Shown here piece by piece: positions 1 through 4,311 of a stretch of 10,014 nucleotides of DNA. Source of the DNA: BTRF01 sp036986255 (lineage in GTDB: Bacteria > Patescibacteriota > WWE3 > 9FT-COMBO-53-11); the NCBI GenBank assembly GCA_036986255.1, contig BTRF01000024.1:1-10014 (forward strand), read 5' to 3'. The notes under the pieces were generated by a model that did not search any database, was not told the origin of the DNA, and saw only the letters and a program-made list of their open reading frames with translations. The position numbers and the translations under genes are program-made. Positions within the stretch are counted from its first letter, which is position 1. The number at the start of each line of letters is the position of its first letter.

Positions 1-27
1 CAATGCTGCAGTAGGTCCTTTCTATTT

Positions 28-57
28 TTGGACCAGTTAGATTGAGAAGAGTATAAA
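28..57 (+). promoter_or_regulatory. Probable promoter of the cysteine desulfurase gene
   Basis: A -10 box TATAAA lies at 52-57, with a weak -35-like TTGGAC at 28-33 and an 18-nt spacer. The -10 box ends only 9 nt before the ATG at 67, and no Shine-Dalgarno sequence lies in between, so the transcript would start at or very near the start codon. A short inverted repeat (GGTCC 14-18, GGACC 30-34) overlaps the -35 and may be the end of an upstream unit. Confidence 0.45.
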
Positions 58-66
58 ATAGAAAAG

Positions 67-1281
67 ATGGACGTCCTAAAAATTCGGGAGGACTTTCCTT
101 TACTGCACACAAAGATAAAAGGCCGACCGGTCGTTTATCTTGATAGCGCCTGCCAATCCCTAAGGCCGCAATCGGTTATCGGCGCTGTTAGTGATTATTA
201 TCGGAATTATTCGGCCTGCGGAGGACGGAGCAGCCATACGCTGGGGGAGCGGGTAACGGAGAAGTGCGAAGAAACCCGAAAGACGGTAGCCCAATTTATC
301 AAGGCTCGGAGAAAAGAAGAGATTATTTTTACCAGAAATACCACCGAGGGGATAAATCTGGTCGCTCACTCCATAGGATTGAAAAAAGGCGATGTGGTCT
401 TGATCACCGATAAGGAGCACAACTCCAACCTAATTCCCTGGCAGGTTTTGGCTCAGAAAGCGGGGATAGTCCTCAAAATAGTTCCCACTCGGAAGGACAA
501 CACCTTTGATTTGGAGAGATTTAAAGAGATGCTGGATGAGCAGGTTAGGCTAGTCTCCGTGGTGCACACCTCCAATTTAGATGGGGTTACCTTTCCCGCC
601 CAGGAGATAATTAGGATAGCCCATCGGCACGGAGCCAAGGTTCTTCTGGATGCGGCCCAGTCGATCCCCCACCGGGGGATTGACGTAAGAAAGCTGGATG
701 TCGATTTTCTGGCTTTTTCGGGCCACAAGATGCTAGGTCCTTCTGGAACGGGGGTTCTGTACGGCAAGTACCGCCTGTTGGAAGATTTAGAACCTTTTAT
801 GGTTGGTGGAGATACAGTGAAGTACTCCACGTACCGGGGGCATAAGCTTTTACCCCCTCCCGCCAAATTTGAGGCCGGCCTGCAGAACTACGCCGGAATT
901 ATTGGTCTGGGGGAGGCAGTTAAATACCTAAAGCGGTTGGGGTTTGAGAGGATTATCCAACAGGAGTATTTGCTGAATGAGCTAGTCAGTAAAGAGATAG
1001 AGAAGATTCCCGGATTGGAGATCATCGGACCCCGGGACCCGGCTTTAAGAGCGGGAATTATCTCCTTCTATGTGAGAGGAATTGATCCTCACCAGATTGC
1101 TCTGGTTTTGGATGAGAGTGCCTGCATTATGGTTCGCTCCGGCCAGCACTGTGCCCACTCTTGGTTTGCGGCGCACAAGATTCAAGGATCGGTTCGGCTT
1201 TCCATATATTTTTACAACACTGTGGAAGAGGCCGAGGTTTTTGTGGGAAGCTTAAAGAAGGTTATCCGCACCCTGCAGTAA
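67..1281 (+). CDS. sufS: Cysteine desulfurase, SufS/CsdA type (class V aminotransferase)
   Basis: A cytoplasmic PLP enzyme that removes sulfur from L-cysteine as an enzyme-bound persulfide for Fe-S cluster assembly and tRNA thiolation. The 404 residues match the usual SufS length. Visible landmarks are N91-T-T-E-G near the start of the cofactor domain, the cofactor-stacking His118 (KEHNSN), D195 and Q198 (LLDAAQS) contacting the pyridine ring, the Schiff-base Lys221 (SGHK) and the catalytic Cys362 in RSGQHCAHS. That short-loop context is typical of the SufS group rather than IscS. The ATG at 67 follows a -10 box directly and gives the expected N-terminus (residues 5-25, IREDFPLL to VVYLDSA). 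A Cys-rich membrane protein gene starts 4 nt after the stop. No SufU, SufE or SufBCD is in the window, so the sulfur acceptor is unknown. Confidence 0.93.
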   Translation: MDVLKIREDFPLLHTKIKGRPVVYLDSACQSLRPQSVIGAVSDYYRNYSACGGRSSHTLGERVTEKCEETRKTVAQFIKARRKEEIIFTRNTTEGINLVAHSIGLKKGDVVLITDKEHNSNLIPWQVLAQKAGIVLKIVPTRKDNTFDLERFKEMLDEQVRLVSVVHTSNLDGVTFPAQEIIRIAHRHGAKVLLDAAQSIPHRGIDVRKLDVDFLAFSGHKMLGPSGTGVLYGKYRLLEDLEPFMVGGDTVKYSTYRGHKLLPPPAKFEAGLQNYAGIIGLGEAVKYLKRLGFERIIQQEYLLNELVSKEIEKIPGLEIIGPRDPALRAGIISFYVRGIDPHQIALVLDESACIMVRSGQHCAHSWFAAHKIQGSVRLSIYFYNTVEEAEVFVGSLKKVIRTLQ

Positions 1282-1285
1282 TTTT

Positions 1286-1768
1286 ATGCTTTGCTTAATC
1301 GCATTAATTGTTTTCTCCGTTTTAGGAATTTTCAGTGCTACCCATCGCCAGTTGGCCAAAGAGGCCTTTAACTGTGTTTTCAGAAGAGTTACCCTGAGGC
1401 CGTGCGACACGGGATTTGATCAAAAAATAAAAGGGAAGATTATAGGTAAACTGTTGGCTAAATCTCCGAAGCTGGCCAGGGGAGCCCACCGTTTTTGGGA
1501 ACCCCTCTCGTGGGTGATGGTAATTTTGTTCTTCGGCTCTCTGTTTCTCAGCGGGAGGAGCGTTTACAACTTGGTTAAGTTCAAGACCTGCGATCCTGCC
1601 AACCCCCAAAGCTGTATCTTAGACGCTCCGGAGTGCTCCCCTTCCGAGCATTGCCAACCCTGCAGCTGCGGCGTGGCAGAGTCGGAGTGCCAGCCCCCGG
1701 AATACGCTCCTTGCGGAGGGGAGGAGAACTGCGACTGCGATGTAAGCTGTAAAGCTAGTCCTCCCTAA
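1286..1768 (+). CDS. Small Cys-rich two-helix membrane protein
   Basis: 160 residues, function unknown. A hydrophobic segment at about 3-18 and a second at about 73-94 flank a basic stretch containing the motif FNCVFRRVTLRPCDTGF (28-44). I associate this motif, from memory, with a family in CPR bacteria and DPANN archaea. The tail from residue 101 holds eleven Cys in about 55 residues (102, 110, 117, 123, 126, 128, 135, 143, 149, 151, 155). The Arg/Lys-rich middle suggests it lies inside, which would place the Cys-rich tail outside the membrane, as a disulfide-bonded or metal-binding domain. The gene starts 4 nt after the cysteine desulfurase stop with no clear ribosome site, so translation is probably coupled. 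A shared role in sulfur or thiol chemistry is only inferred from that position. Confidence 0.75.
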   Translation: MLCLIALIVFSVLGIFSATHRQLAKEAFNCVFRRVTLRPCDTGFDQKIKGKIIGKLLAKSPKLARGAHRFWEPLSWVMVILFFGSLFLSGRSVYNLVKFKTCDPANPQSCILDAPECSPSEHCQPCSCGVAESECQPPEYAPCGGEENCDCDVSCKASPP

Positions 1769-1781
1769 AGGAGTTCTCCTT
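1768..1781. terminator. Palindrome between convergent stop codons
   Basis: AAGGA-GTTC-TCCTT forms a 5-bp hairpin exactly in the 11-nt gap between two convergent genes and touches both stop codons. It could serve as a weak bidirectional terminator, but it lacks a long T tract on either side. Confidence 0.3.
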
Positions 1782-2382
1782 ACTTTATCTCGCTGAGTCT
1801 GACCACCCGGTCTTTGCCGGTCTGCTTGGCGTGATACATCGCTTGATCAGCCTGTTTAATAAGGCTTTCCAGACTGGGATTTTCCTTCAGTTGGGCCACT
1901 CCCACGCTTACCGTAACTGTTAGCTGAGGAAAATTAGGGATCTTTACCCGGCTTTTAATCGCTTTTCTTATCTCTTCGGCCTTTTGATAGGCGTCTTTTT
2001 CGCCGGCGCCAACCAGAGCAACAATTATCTCCTCCCCTCCCCACCGACCGATAAAGTCTGAGGTTCTTAGTTTTTCGGAGATTACGGCGGTGACAAACTT
2101 CAAAATTTTGTCTCCCGTCTCGTGGCCGTAGGTATCATTGATTTTCTTAAAGTTGTCGATATCAAAAAACAGAATTGAGAACGCATCAATGACAAAATGG
2201 GTGCGCTGTTCCGGGTTTTGGGCGTGAAACTTAGCGTCTTCAAAAAGCTTCTGGGCCAACTCCGTAAATCCCTTGCGGTTGAGGAGTTTGGTGAGAGGAT
2301 CTTTTGTGGTCAACTCTCGAAGCTTTTTAATCTCCAGGTCTTTTTTCAAAAGTTTTTTCTTTAACTGCTTTAGTTCTTCCAT
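1780..2382 (-). CDS. Soluble GGDEF-domain diguanylate cyclase
   Basis: 200 residues that make cyclic di-GMP from two GTP. Residues 1-25 are a Lys/Leu/Glu-rich helix, probably a short coiled coil for the dimerisation the reaction needs. The GGDEF domain follows: DPLTKLLNRKGF (28-39), the metal-binding FFDIDNFKKIND (72-83, with D74), the active-site GGEEI (115-119), and the C-terminal ADQAMYHAKQTGKDRV block (178-193). The inhibitory I-site RxxD is intact (R106-T-S-D109), exactly five residues before GGEE as in PleD, so product feedback is likely. No membrane or sensor domain is present, so any signal must act through the coiled coil or a partner. It is convergent with the upstream Cys-rich gene and divergent from the alkyltransferase gene. 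The Shine-Dalgarno site is weak. Confidence 0.9.
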   Translation of the reverse strand: MEELKQLKKKLLKKDLEIKKLRELTTKDPLTKLLNRKGFTELAQKLFEDAKFHAQNPEQRTHFVIDAFSILFFDIDNFKKINDTYGHETGDKILKFVTAVISEKLRTSDFIGRWGGEEIIVALVGAGEKDAYQKAEEIRKAIKSRVKIPNFPQLTVTVSVGVAQLKENPSLESLIKQADQAMYHAKQTGKDRVVRLSEIK

Positions 2383-2392
2383 CTTTTTCAGT

Positions 2393-2420
2393 TTCTCATA
2401 TTTTGGTTTTGGGTTATATT
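2393..2420 (+). promoter_or_regulatory. Probable promoter of the alkyltransferase gene
   Basis: The -10 box TATATT is at 2415-2420, with a poor -35 (TTCTCA, 2393-2398) and a 16-nt spacer. The -10 box ends 11 nt before the ATG at 2432 and no Shine-Dalgarno is visible, again suggesting a nearly leaderless message. The AT-rich core reads TATAAC on the other strand and could also serve the divergent GGDEF gene. Confidence 0.4.
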
Positions 2421-2431
2421 AATCTGGCGCT

Positions 2432-2686
2432 ATGCACGGAGAATTTACGGCCCGAGTTTTGAAAGTAGTAAAAACCATCCCAAAAGGTACTACCCTATCT
2501 TATAAAGAGGTTGTCCGGTTGGCTGGCAGCCCTAAGGCGTACCGAGCGGTGGGAAATATCCTGAATAGAAACTGCGATTCACACGTTCCCTGCCACAGAG
2601 TGATCAGGTCCGATGGGGAAGTAGGCGGTTTCAACAGGGGAACAAAAATTAAAGTTCGAATGCTGCGTGAAGAAGGCACGCTATAA
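2432..2686 (+). CDS. Stand-alone O6-alkylguanine-DNA alkyltransferase catalytic domain
   Basis: 84 residues corresponding only to the C-terminal, DNA-binding and catalytic domain of Ogt/MGMT, which moves an alkyl group from O6 of guanine onto its own cysteine. The acceptor Cys54 is in the classic PCHRV motif (53-57), so this is not the catalytically dead alkyltransferase-like (ATL) type, which has Trp there. The helix-turn-helix with the nucleotide-flipping Arg is seen at AYRAVGN (36-42, R38), Tyr24 is in SYKEVV, and the binding loop is GGFNRG (65-70). The usual N-terminal domain of about 80 residues is missing, and the ATG sits directly behind the predicted promoter, so this is not a mis-set start. 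It could be an active minimal repair protein or a damage sensor that works with nucleotide excision repair. Confidence 0.88.
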   Translation: MHGEFTARVLKVVKTIPKGTTLSYKEVVRLAGSPKAYRAVGNILNRNCDSHVPCHRVIRSDGEVGGFNRGTKIKVRMLREEGTL

Positions 2687-2687
2687 T
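2682..2687 (+). promoter_or_regulatory. Consensus -10 box before tRNA-Gly
   Basis: A perfect TATAAT overlaps the stop codon of the alkyltransferase gene and lies about 30 nt before tRNA-Gly. No good -35 is seen at 16-18 nt. It may drive the tRNA, with the transcript beginning just before the hairpin at 2694-2712. Confidence 0.35.
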
Positions 2688-2693
2688 AGGCTT

Positions 2694-2712
2694 AACCACG
2701 TCTGACGTGGTT
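2694..2712 (+). terminator. Hairpin between the alkyltransferase gene and tRNA-Gly
   Basis: AACCACGT-CTG-ACGTGGTT is a perfect 8-bp stem with a 3-nt loop, followed only by TTGACT, so the T tract is poor. It either ends the alkyltransferase message or forms the 5' leader of the tRNA-Gly precursor. Confidence 0.4.
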
Positions 2713-2717
2713 TGACT

Positions 2718-2793
2718 GCGGCGGTAGTTCAGTTGGTAGAACGTCTCCCTTCCAAGGAGAAGGTCGCCGGTTCGAGTCCGGTCCGCCGCTCCA
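2718..2793 (+). tRNA. tRNA-Gly (anticodon TCC)
   Basis: A full cloverleaf: acceptor GCGGCGG / CCGCCGC, D-arm GTTC/GAAC, anticodon stem TCTCC/GGAGA with loop CTTCCAA (anticodon TCC), T-arm GCCGG-TTCGAGT-CCGGT, discriminator T, and encoded CCA at 2791-2793. Most of the gene (2729-2793) is antisense to the 3' end of truB, so the two transcripts converge and overlap. Confidence 0.96.
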
Positions 2794-3427
2794 ATTTGTA
2801 GGGACCGATGCGGGTTCTTTTGAGTTTTGAAATATATCCTCCCAAACCTAGTTTTTCTCCCAAATCGTGAGCAAGAGAACGCATATAGGTTCCTTTGGAG
2901 CAGCTTACCCGCAGATGGACTTTGGGAAGGGAGGTGGGGGAGAACGGTTCGAAGTCCAGCAGTTCAATCTTTTTGATCCGGACTTTTCTCTGGGGCAGCT
3001 CAATCTTCCCGATCTCTCCTTTTCGGGCCAGCTCATAGAGCTTTTTTCCTTTAATTTTGACGGCGGAGTAGGGGGGGACGGTCTGTTTCATTTCGCCCCG
3101 GAAACTTTTCAGCGCTTCGGCAACCCTTCTTTTGGTGAGATCCCTGAGATTTTCTCTTGGGACTTCACTAATTACTTTCCCATCGGCGTCGAAAGTGTTG
3201 GTTTCTCTTCCAAAAGTAATTTCGATCTCGTATTCCTTATCCAACCCCAGAAACTCCGCCTGCCTTTTGGTTGCTTTCCCTATCAAAATGATTAAGAGCC
3301 CCGTGGCCAGGGGGTCCAATGTTCCGGTGTGTCCTACTTTCTCTCTGGGGTAATCTCGGCGAATTCTATTAACCACATCATGGGAGGTCATCCCTTTTGG
3401 TTTGTCGATTAGGAGAATCTTTTCCAT
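2729..3427 (-). CDS. truB: tRNA pseudouridine-55 synthase TruB
   Basis: Converts U55 in the T-loop of tRNAs to pseudouridine. The family motifs are present in order: LLIDKPKGMTSHDVV (5-19), VGHTGTLDPLATGLL with nucleophile Asp38 (31-45), FGRETNTFDADG (72-83), VPPYSAVKIKG (116-126) and CSKGTYMRSLAHDLG (173-187). The conserved fold ends at LKRTRIGPYKLE. From there the frame runs into the antisense strand of tRNA-Gly, which encodes the last 20 or so residues (RRTGLEPATF onward) and the TGA stop. The C-terminal extension found in longer TruB proteins is therefore lacking. The start is supported by AAAGGA about 9 nt upstream. The gene lies 36 nt downstream of tRNA-Arg(TCT) on the same strand and may be co-transcribed with the tRNA array. 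Confidence 0.92.
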   Translation of the reverse strand: MEKILLIDKPKGMTSHDVVNRIRRDYPREKVGHTGTLDPLATGLLIILIGKATKRQAEFLGLDKEYEIEITFGRETNTFDADGKVISEVPRENLRDLTKRRVAEALKSFRGEMKQTVPPYSAVKIKGKKLYELARKGEIGKIELPQRKVRIKKIELLDFEPFSPTSLPKVHLRVSCSKGTYMRSLAHDLGEKLGLGGYISKLKRTRIGPYKLERRTGLEPATFSLEGRRSTN

Positions 3428-3463
3428 AAGGCTATTCCTTTTCCTACTAATACCATTAAAGGC

Positions 3464-3539
3464 TGGTACCCCCAGTAGGATTCGAACCTACGGCCTACTC
3501 CTTAGAAGGGAGTTGCTCTGTCCACTGAGCTATGGGGGC
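3464..3539 (-). tRNA. tRNA-Arg (anticodon TCT)
   Basis: Acceptor GCCCCCA / TGGGGGT, D-arm GCTC/GAGC, anticodon stem ACTCC/GGAGT with loop CTTCTAA (anticodon TCT, reads AGA/AGG), T-arm GTAGG-TTCGAAT-CCTAC, discriminator A and encoded CCA. It is the last tRNA before truB on this strand. Confidence 0.96.
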
Positions 3540-3550
3540 ATGTTAAATTG

Positions 3551-3611
3551 CTAGCCCTGTTCAACAGGGCGCCGAAAGGCACTGCTCTGTCCACTGAGCT
3601 ACGAAGGCTAG
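3551..3611 (-). pseudogene. tRNA-Arg-like 5' half with an altered 3' part
   Basis: From 3608 downward the sequence reads as tRNA positions 1-38: acceptor GCCTTCG, TA, D-arm GCTC-AGTGGACA-GAGC, and the 5' anticodon stem GTGCC followed by TTTCGGC (TCG in the anticodon position). It shares 19 nt with the D-arm region of tRNA-Arg(TCT). After that no 3' anticodon strand, T-loop, acceptor strand or CCA follows. Instead GTGCC-TTTC-GGCGC closes with a 4-nt loop, and a hairpin CCCTG-TTGAA-CAGGG comes next. CTAGCC at the outer 5' side can pair with GGCTAG at the 3' side, so the whole piece could still fold into a crude four-way junction. Most likely a decayed tRNA. Confidence 0.6.
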
Positions 3612-3614
3612 TGA

Positions 3615-3691
3615 TGGTGCTCCCGAGAGGACTCGAACCTCTAACCTCACGGTCCGAAGCCGTGCGCTCTGTCCAATTGAGCTACGAGAGC
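3615..3691 (-). tRNA. tRNA-Arg (anticodon TCG)
   Basis: Acceptor GCTCTCG / CGGGAGC, D-arm GCTC/GAGC, anticodon stem CACGG/CCGTG with loop CTTCGGA (anticodon TCG, reads CGA), T-arm AGAGG-TTCGAGT-CCTCT, discriminator A, encoded CCA. Its 5' end abuts the CCA of tRNA-His with no spacer. Confidence 0.95.
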
Positions 3692-3767
3692 TGGGGTGAC
3701 CGATGGGATTTGAACCCATGACATCCTCCTCCACAGGGAGGCGCTCTACCGCTGAGCTACGGCCACC
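3692..3767 (-). tRNA. tRNA-His (anticodon GTG)
   Basis: Acceptor GTGGCCG / CGGTCAC, D-arm GCTC/GAGC, anticodon stem CCTCC/GGAGG with loop CTGTGGA (anticodon GTG), T-arm ATGGG-TTCAAAT-CCCAT, discriminator C and encoded CCA. The nucleotide before the acceptor stem is G (from 3767) and can pair with the C discriminator, giving the G-1:C73 pair that identifies bacterial tRNA-His. Confidence 0.95.
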
Positions 3768-3782
3768 ACTTCGTCACTTCGT

Positions 3783-3861
3783 TCCTCAGTGTAAACTGTC
3801 TTGCTCCTCAGTGTAAACTAGCCCACACCGAGCGAAGTAGTTTACATCGAGCGAAGCAAGA
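3783..3861. repeat. Nested direct and inverted repeats between tRNA genes
   Basis: CCTCAGTGTAAACT occurs twice, at 3784-3797 and 3806-3819, with a 22-nt period. TGTAAACTA of the second copy is inverted as TAGTTTACA downstream, giving a 9-bp stem, and CTTGCT (3800-3805) pairs with AGCAAG (3855-3860) outside it. CGAGCGAAG appears twice in the right half. Just upstream, ACTTCGT is doubled. No coding potential is evident. The element lies in the transcribed path of the minus-strand tRNA array. Confidence 0.6.
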
Positions 3862-3884
3862 TGGTACCCCCGGAAGGATTCGAG
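3862..3884 (-). pseudogene. tRNA 3'-end fragment (T-loop, acceptor strand and CCA)
   Basis: On the minus strand this reads CTCGAAT (a T-loop with one change), CCTTC, CGGGGGT, A, CCA, closely resembling the 3' end of tRNA-Arg(TCT). The 5' strand of the T-stem and the rest of the tRNA are absent. The upstream sequence instead forms a separate AGTCG/CGACT hairpin. Confidence 0.55.
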
Positions 3885-4017
3885 CAGTCGTCTAGGGCGA
3901 CTACCCACCTTCGGTGCGTTCATCGACTCCCCCTTATTCCGCCCCGCCTGGGGCGGGACTAGCGATACTGGTGGGCCATCCAATCGCGGAAACGAAAGCG
4001 ATTGCTAGGTCCACCTC
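3885..4017. repeat. Hairpin-rich spacer next to tRNA-Lys
   Basis: No gene is seen in this stretch. It holds successive stems: AGTCG/CGACT (3888-3904), CACC/GGTG with a TTC loop, CCGCCCC-GCCT-GGGGCGG around 3940-3957, and CAATCGC/GCGATTG around 3981-4004. GGACTAGC near 3957 and GCTAGGTCC near 4003 form imperfect inverted arms. CTGGTGGGCC at 3968-3977 copies the CCA end of tRNA-Lys (4017-4026), so a tRNA 3' tip is enclosed between CTAG-containing arms. Confidence 0.5.
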
Positions 4018-4093
4018 TGGTGGGCCGTACAGGATTCGAACCTGTGACACCCCGCTTAAGAGGCGGGTGCTCTAACCACTGAGCTAACGGCCC
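4018..4093 (-). tRNA. tRNA-Lys (anticodon CTT)
   Basis: Acceptor GGGCCGT / ACGGCCC, D-arm GCTC/GAGC, anticodon stem CCCGC/GCGGG with loop CTCTTAA (anticodon CTT, reads AAG), T-arm ACAGG-TTCGAAT-CCTGT, discriminator A, encoded CCA. It is the first intact tRNA of the minus-strand array. A partial copy of its 5' half lies just upstream. Confidence 0.96.
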
Positions 4094-4101
4094 ACGAGCA
4101 T

Positions 4102-4142
4102 CGCGTCCGAGGCGGGTGCTCTAACCACTGAGCTACGAGGGC
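4102..4142 (-). pseudogene. tRNA 5'-half fragment copying tRNA-Lys
   Basis: Reads as acceptor GCCCTCG, TA, D-arm GCTC-AGTGGTTA-GAGC, anticodon stem CCCGC and loop CTCGGAC, then only three nucleotides of 3' stem (GCG) before it breaks off. Positions 4109-4135 are identical over 27 nt to 4060-4086 in tRNA-Lys, 49 nt away, but the acceptor strand differs. No T-arm, 3' acceptor strand or CCA follows before tRNA-Lys begins. The predicted promoter would start transcription almost exactly at its first base. Confidence 0.65.
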
Positions 4143-4150
4143 TCCTCACT

Positions 4151-4182
4151 ATTATATAACAGCAGAGCTATTCCGAGGACAA
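4151..4182 (-). promoter_or_regulatory. Promoter of the minus-strand tRNA array
   Basis: On the minus strand, TTGTCC (4182-4177) is the -35, followed by an 18-nt spacer ending in TG-T and the extended -10 TATATAAT (4158-4151). The start point would be near 4144. This would serve tRNA-Lys, His, Arg(TCG), Arg(TCT) and perhaps truB. Confidence 0.6.
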
Positions 4183-4214
4183 CCAAACCCTCGCGGCTTC
4201 CTAACCTATAATAT

Positions 4215-4243
4215 TTGACTTTATCCTCCTTGTCTAGTAAACT
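4215..4243 (+). promoter_or_regulatory. Promoter of the glucosaminidase-like gene
   Basis: The -35 TTGACT (4215-4220), a 17-nt spacer and the -10 TAAACT (4238-4243) predict a start near 4250. It is divergent from the tRNA-array promoter. The transcript begins with the GTTGCCT hairpin at 4248-4272. Confidence 0.55.
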
Positions 4244-4247
4244 ATGG

Positions 4248-4272
4248 GTTGCCTGAGTAGATTTTAGGCAAC
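4248..4272 (+). other. 5'-leader hairpin
   Basis: GTTGCCT (4248-4254) and AGGCAAC (4266-4272) form a perfect 7-bp stem with an 11-nt loop at the predicted transcript start. A second GTTGCCT at 4377-4383 could compete for the same 3' strand. A further small stem, GGCCT-GCTT-AGGCC near 4296-4309, follows. Confidence 0.4.
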
Positions 4273-4311
4273 TTGAGCACTTCCTCTTGTTGCCCGGCCT
4301 GCTTAGGCCTT

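Noticed and set aside
2867..3353. Plus-strand frames over the middle of truB
   Set aside because: They are shadows of the strongly supported TruB frame on the minus strand.
3866..3890. GGAAGGATTCGAGCAG, resembling the conserved SRP RNA loop
   Set aside because: The match is explained by the reverse complement of a tRNA T-loop and acceptor end, and the surrounding sequence does not pair into the SRP hairpin.
3862..3960. A tmRNA or a class II tRNA ending at the CCA at 3862
   Set aside because: The T-stem 5' strand and the 5' acceptor strand matching CGGGGGT are missing, and no tag-peptide frame is apparent.
3786..3983. A 65-residue minus-strand frame between tRNA-His and tRNA-Lys
   Set aside because: It spans a tRNA fragment, direct and inverted repeats and several hairpins, lacks a ribosome site and shows no domain.
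3768..4017. A group I intron splitting a tRNA
   Set aside because: The gap is too short and I see no intron core elements or homing endonuclease; the 5' halves do not have matching 3' halves in order.
3464..4142. A CRISPR array
   Set aside because: The repeated units are tRNA parts and palindromes at irregular spacing, with no uniform repeat-spacer pattern.
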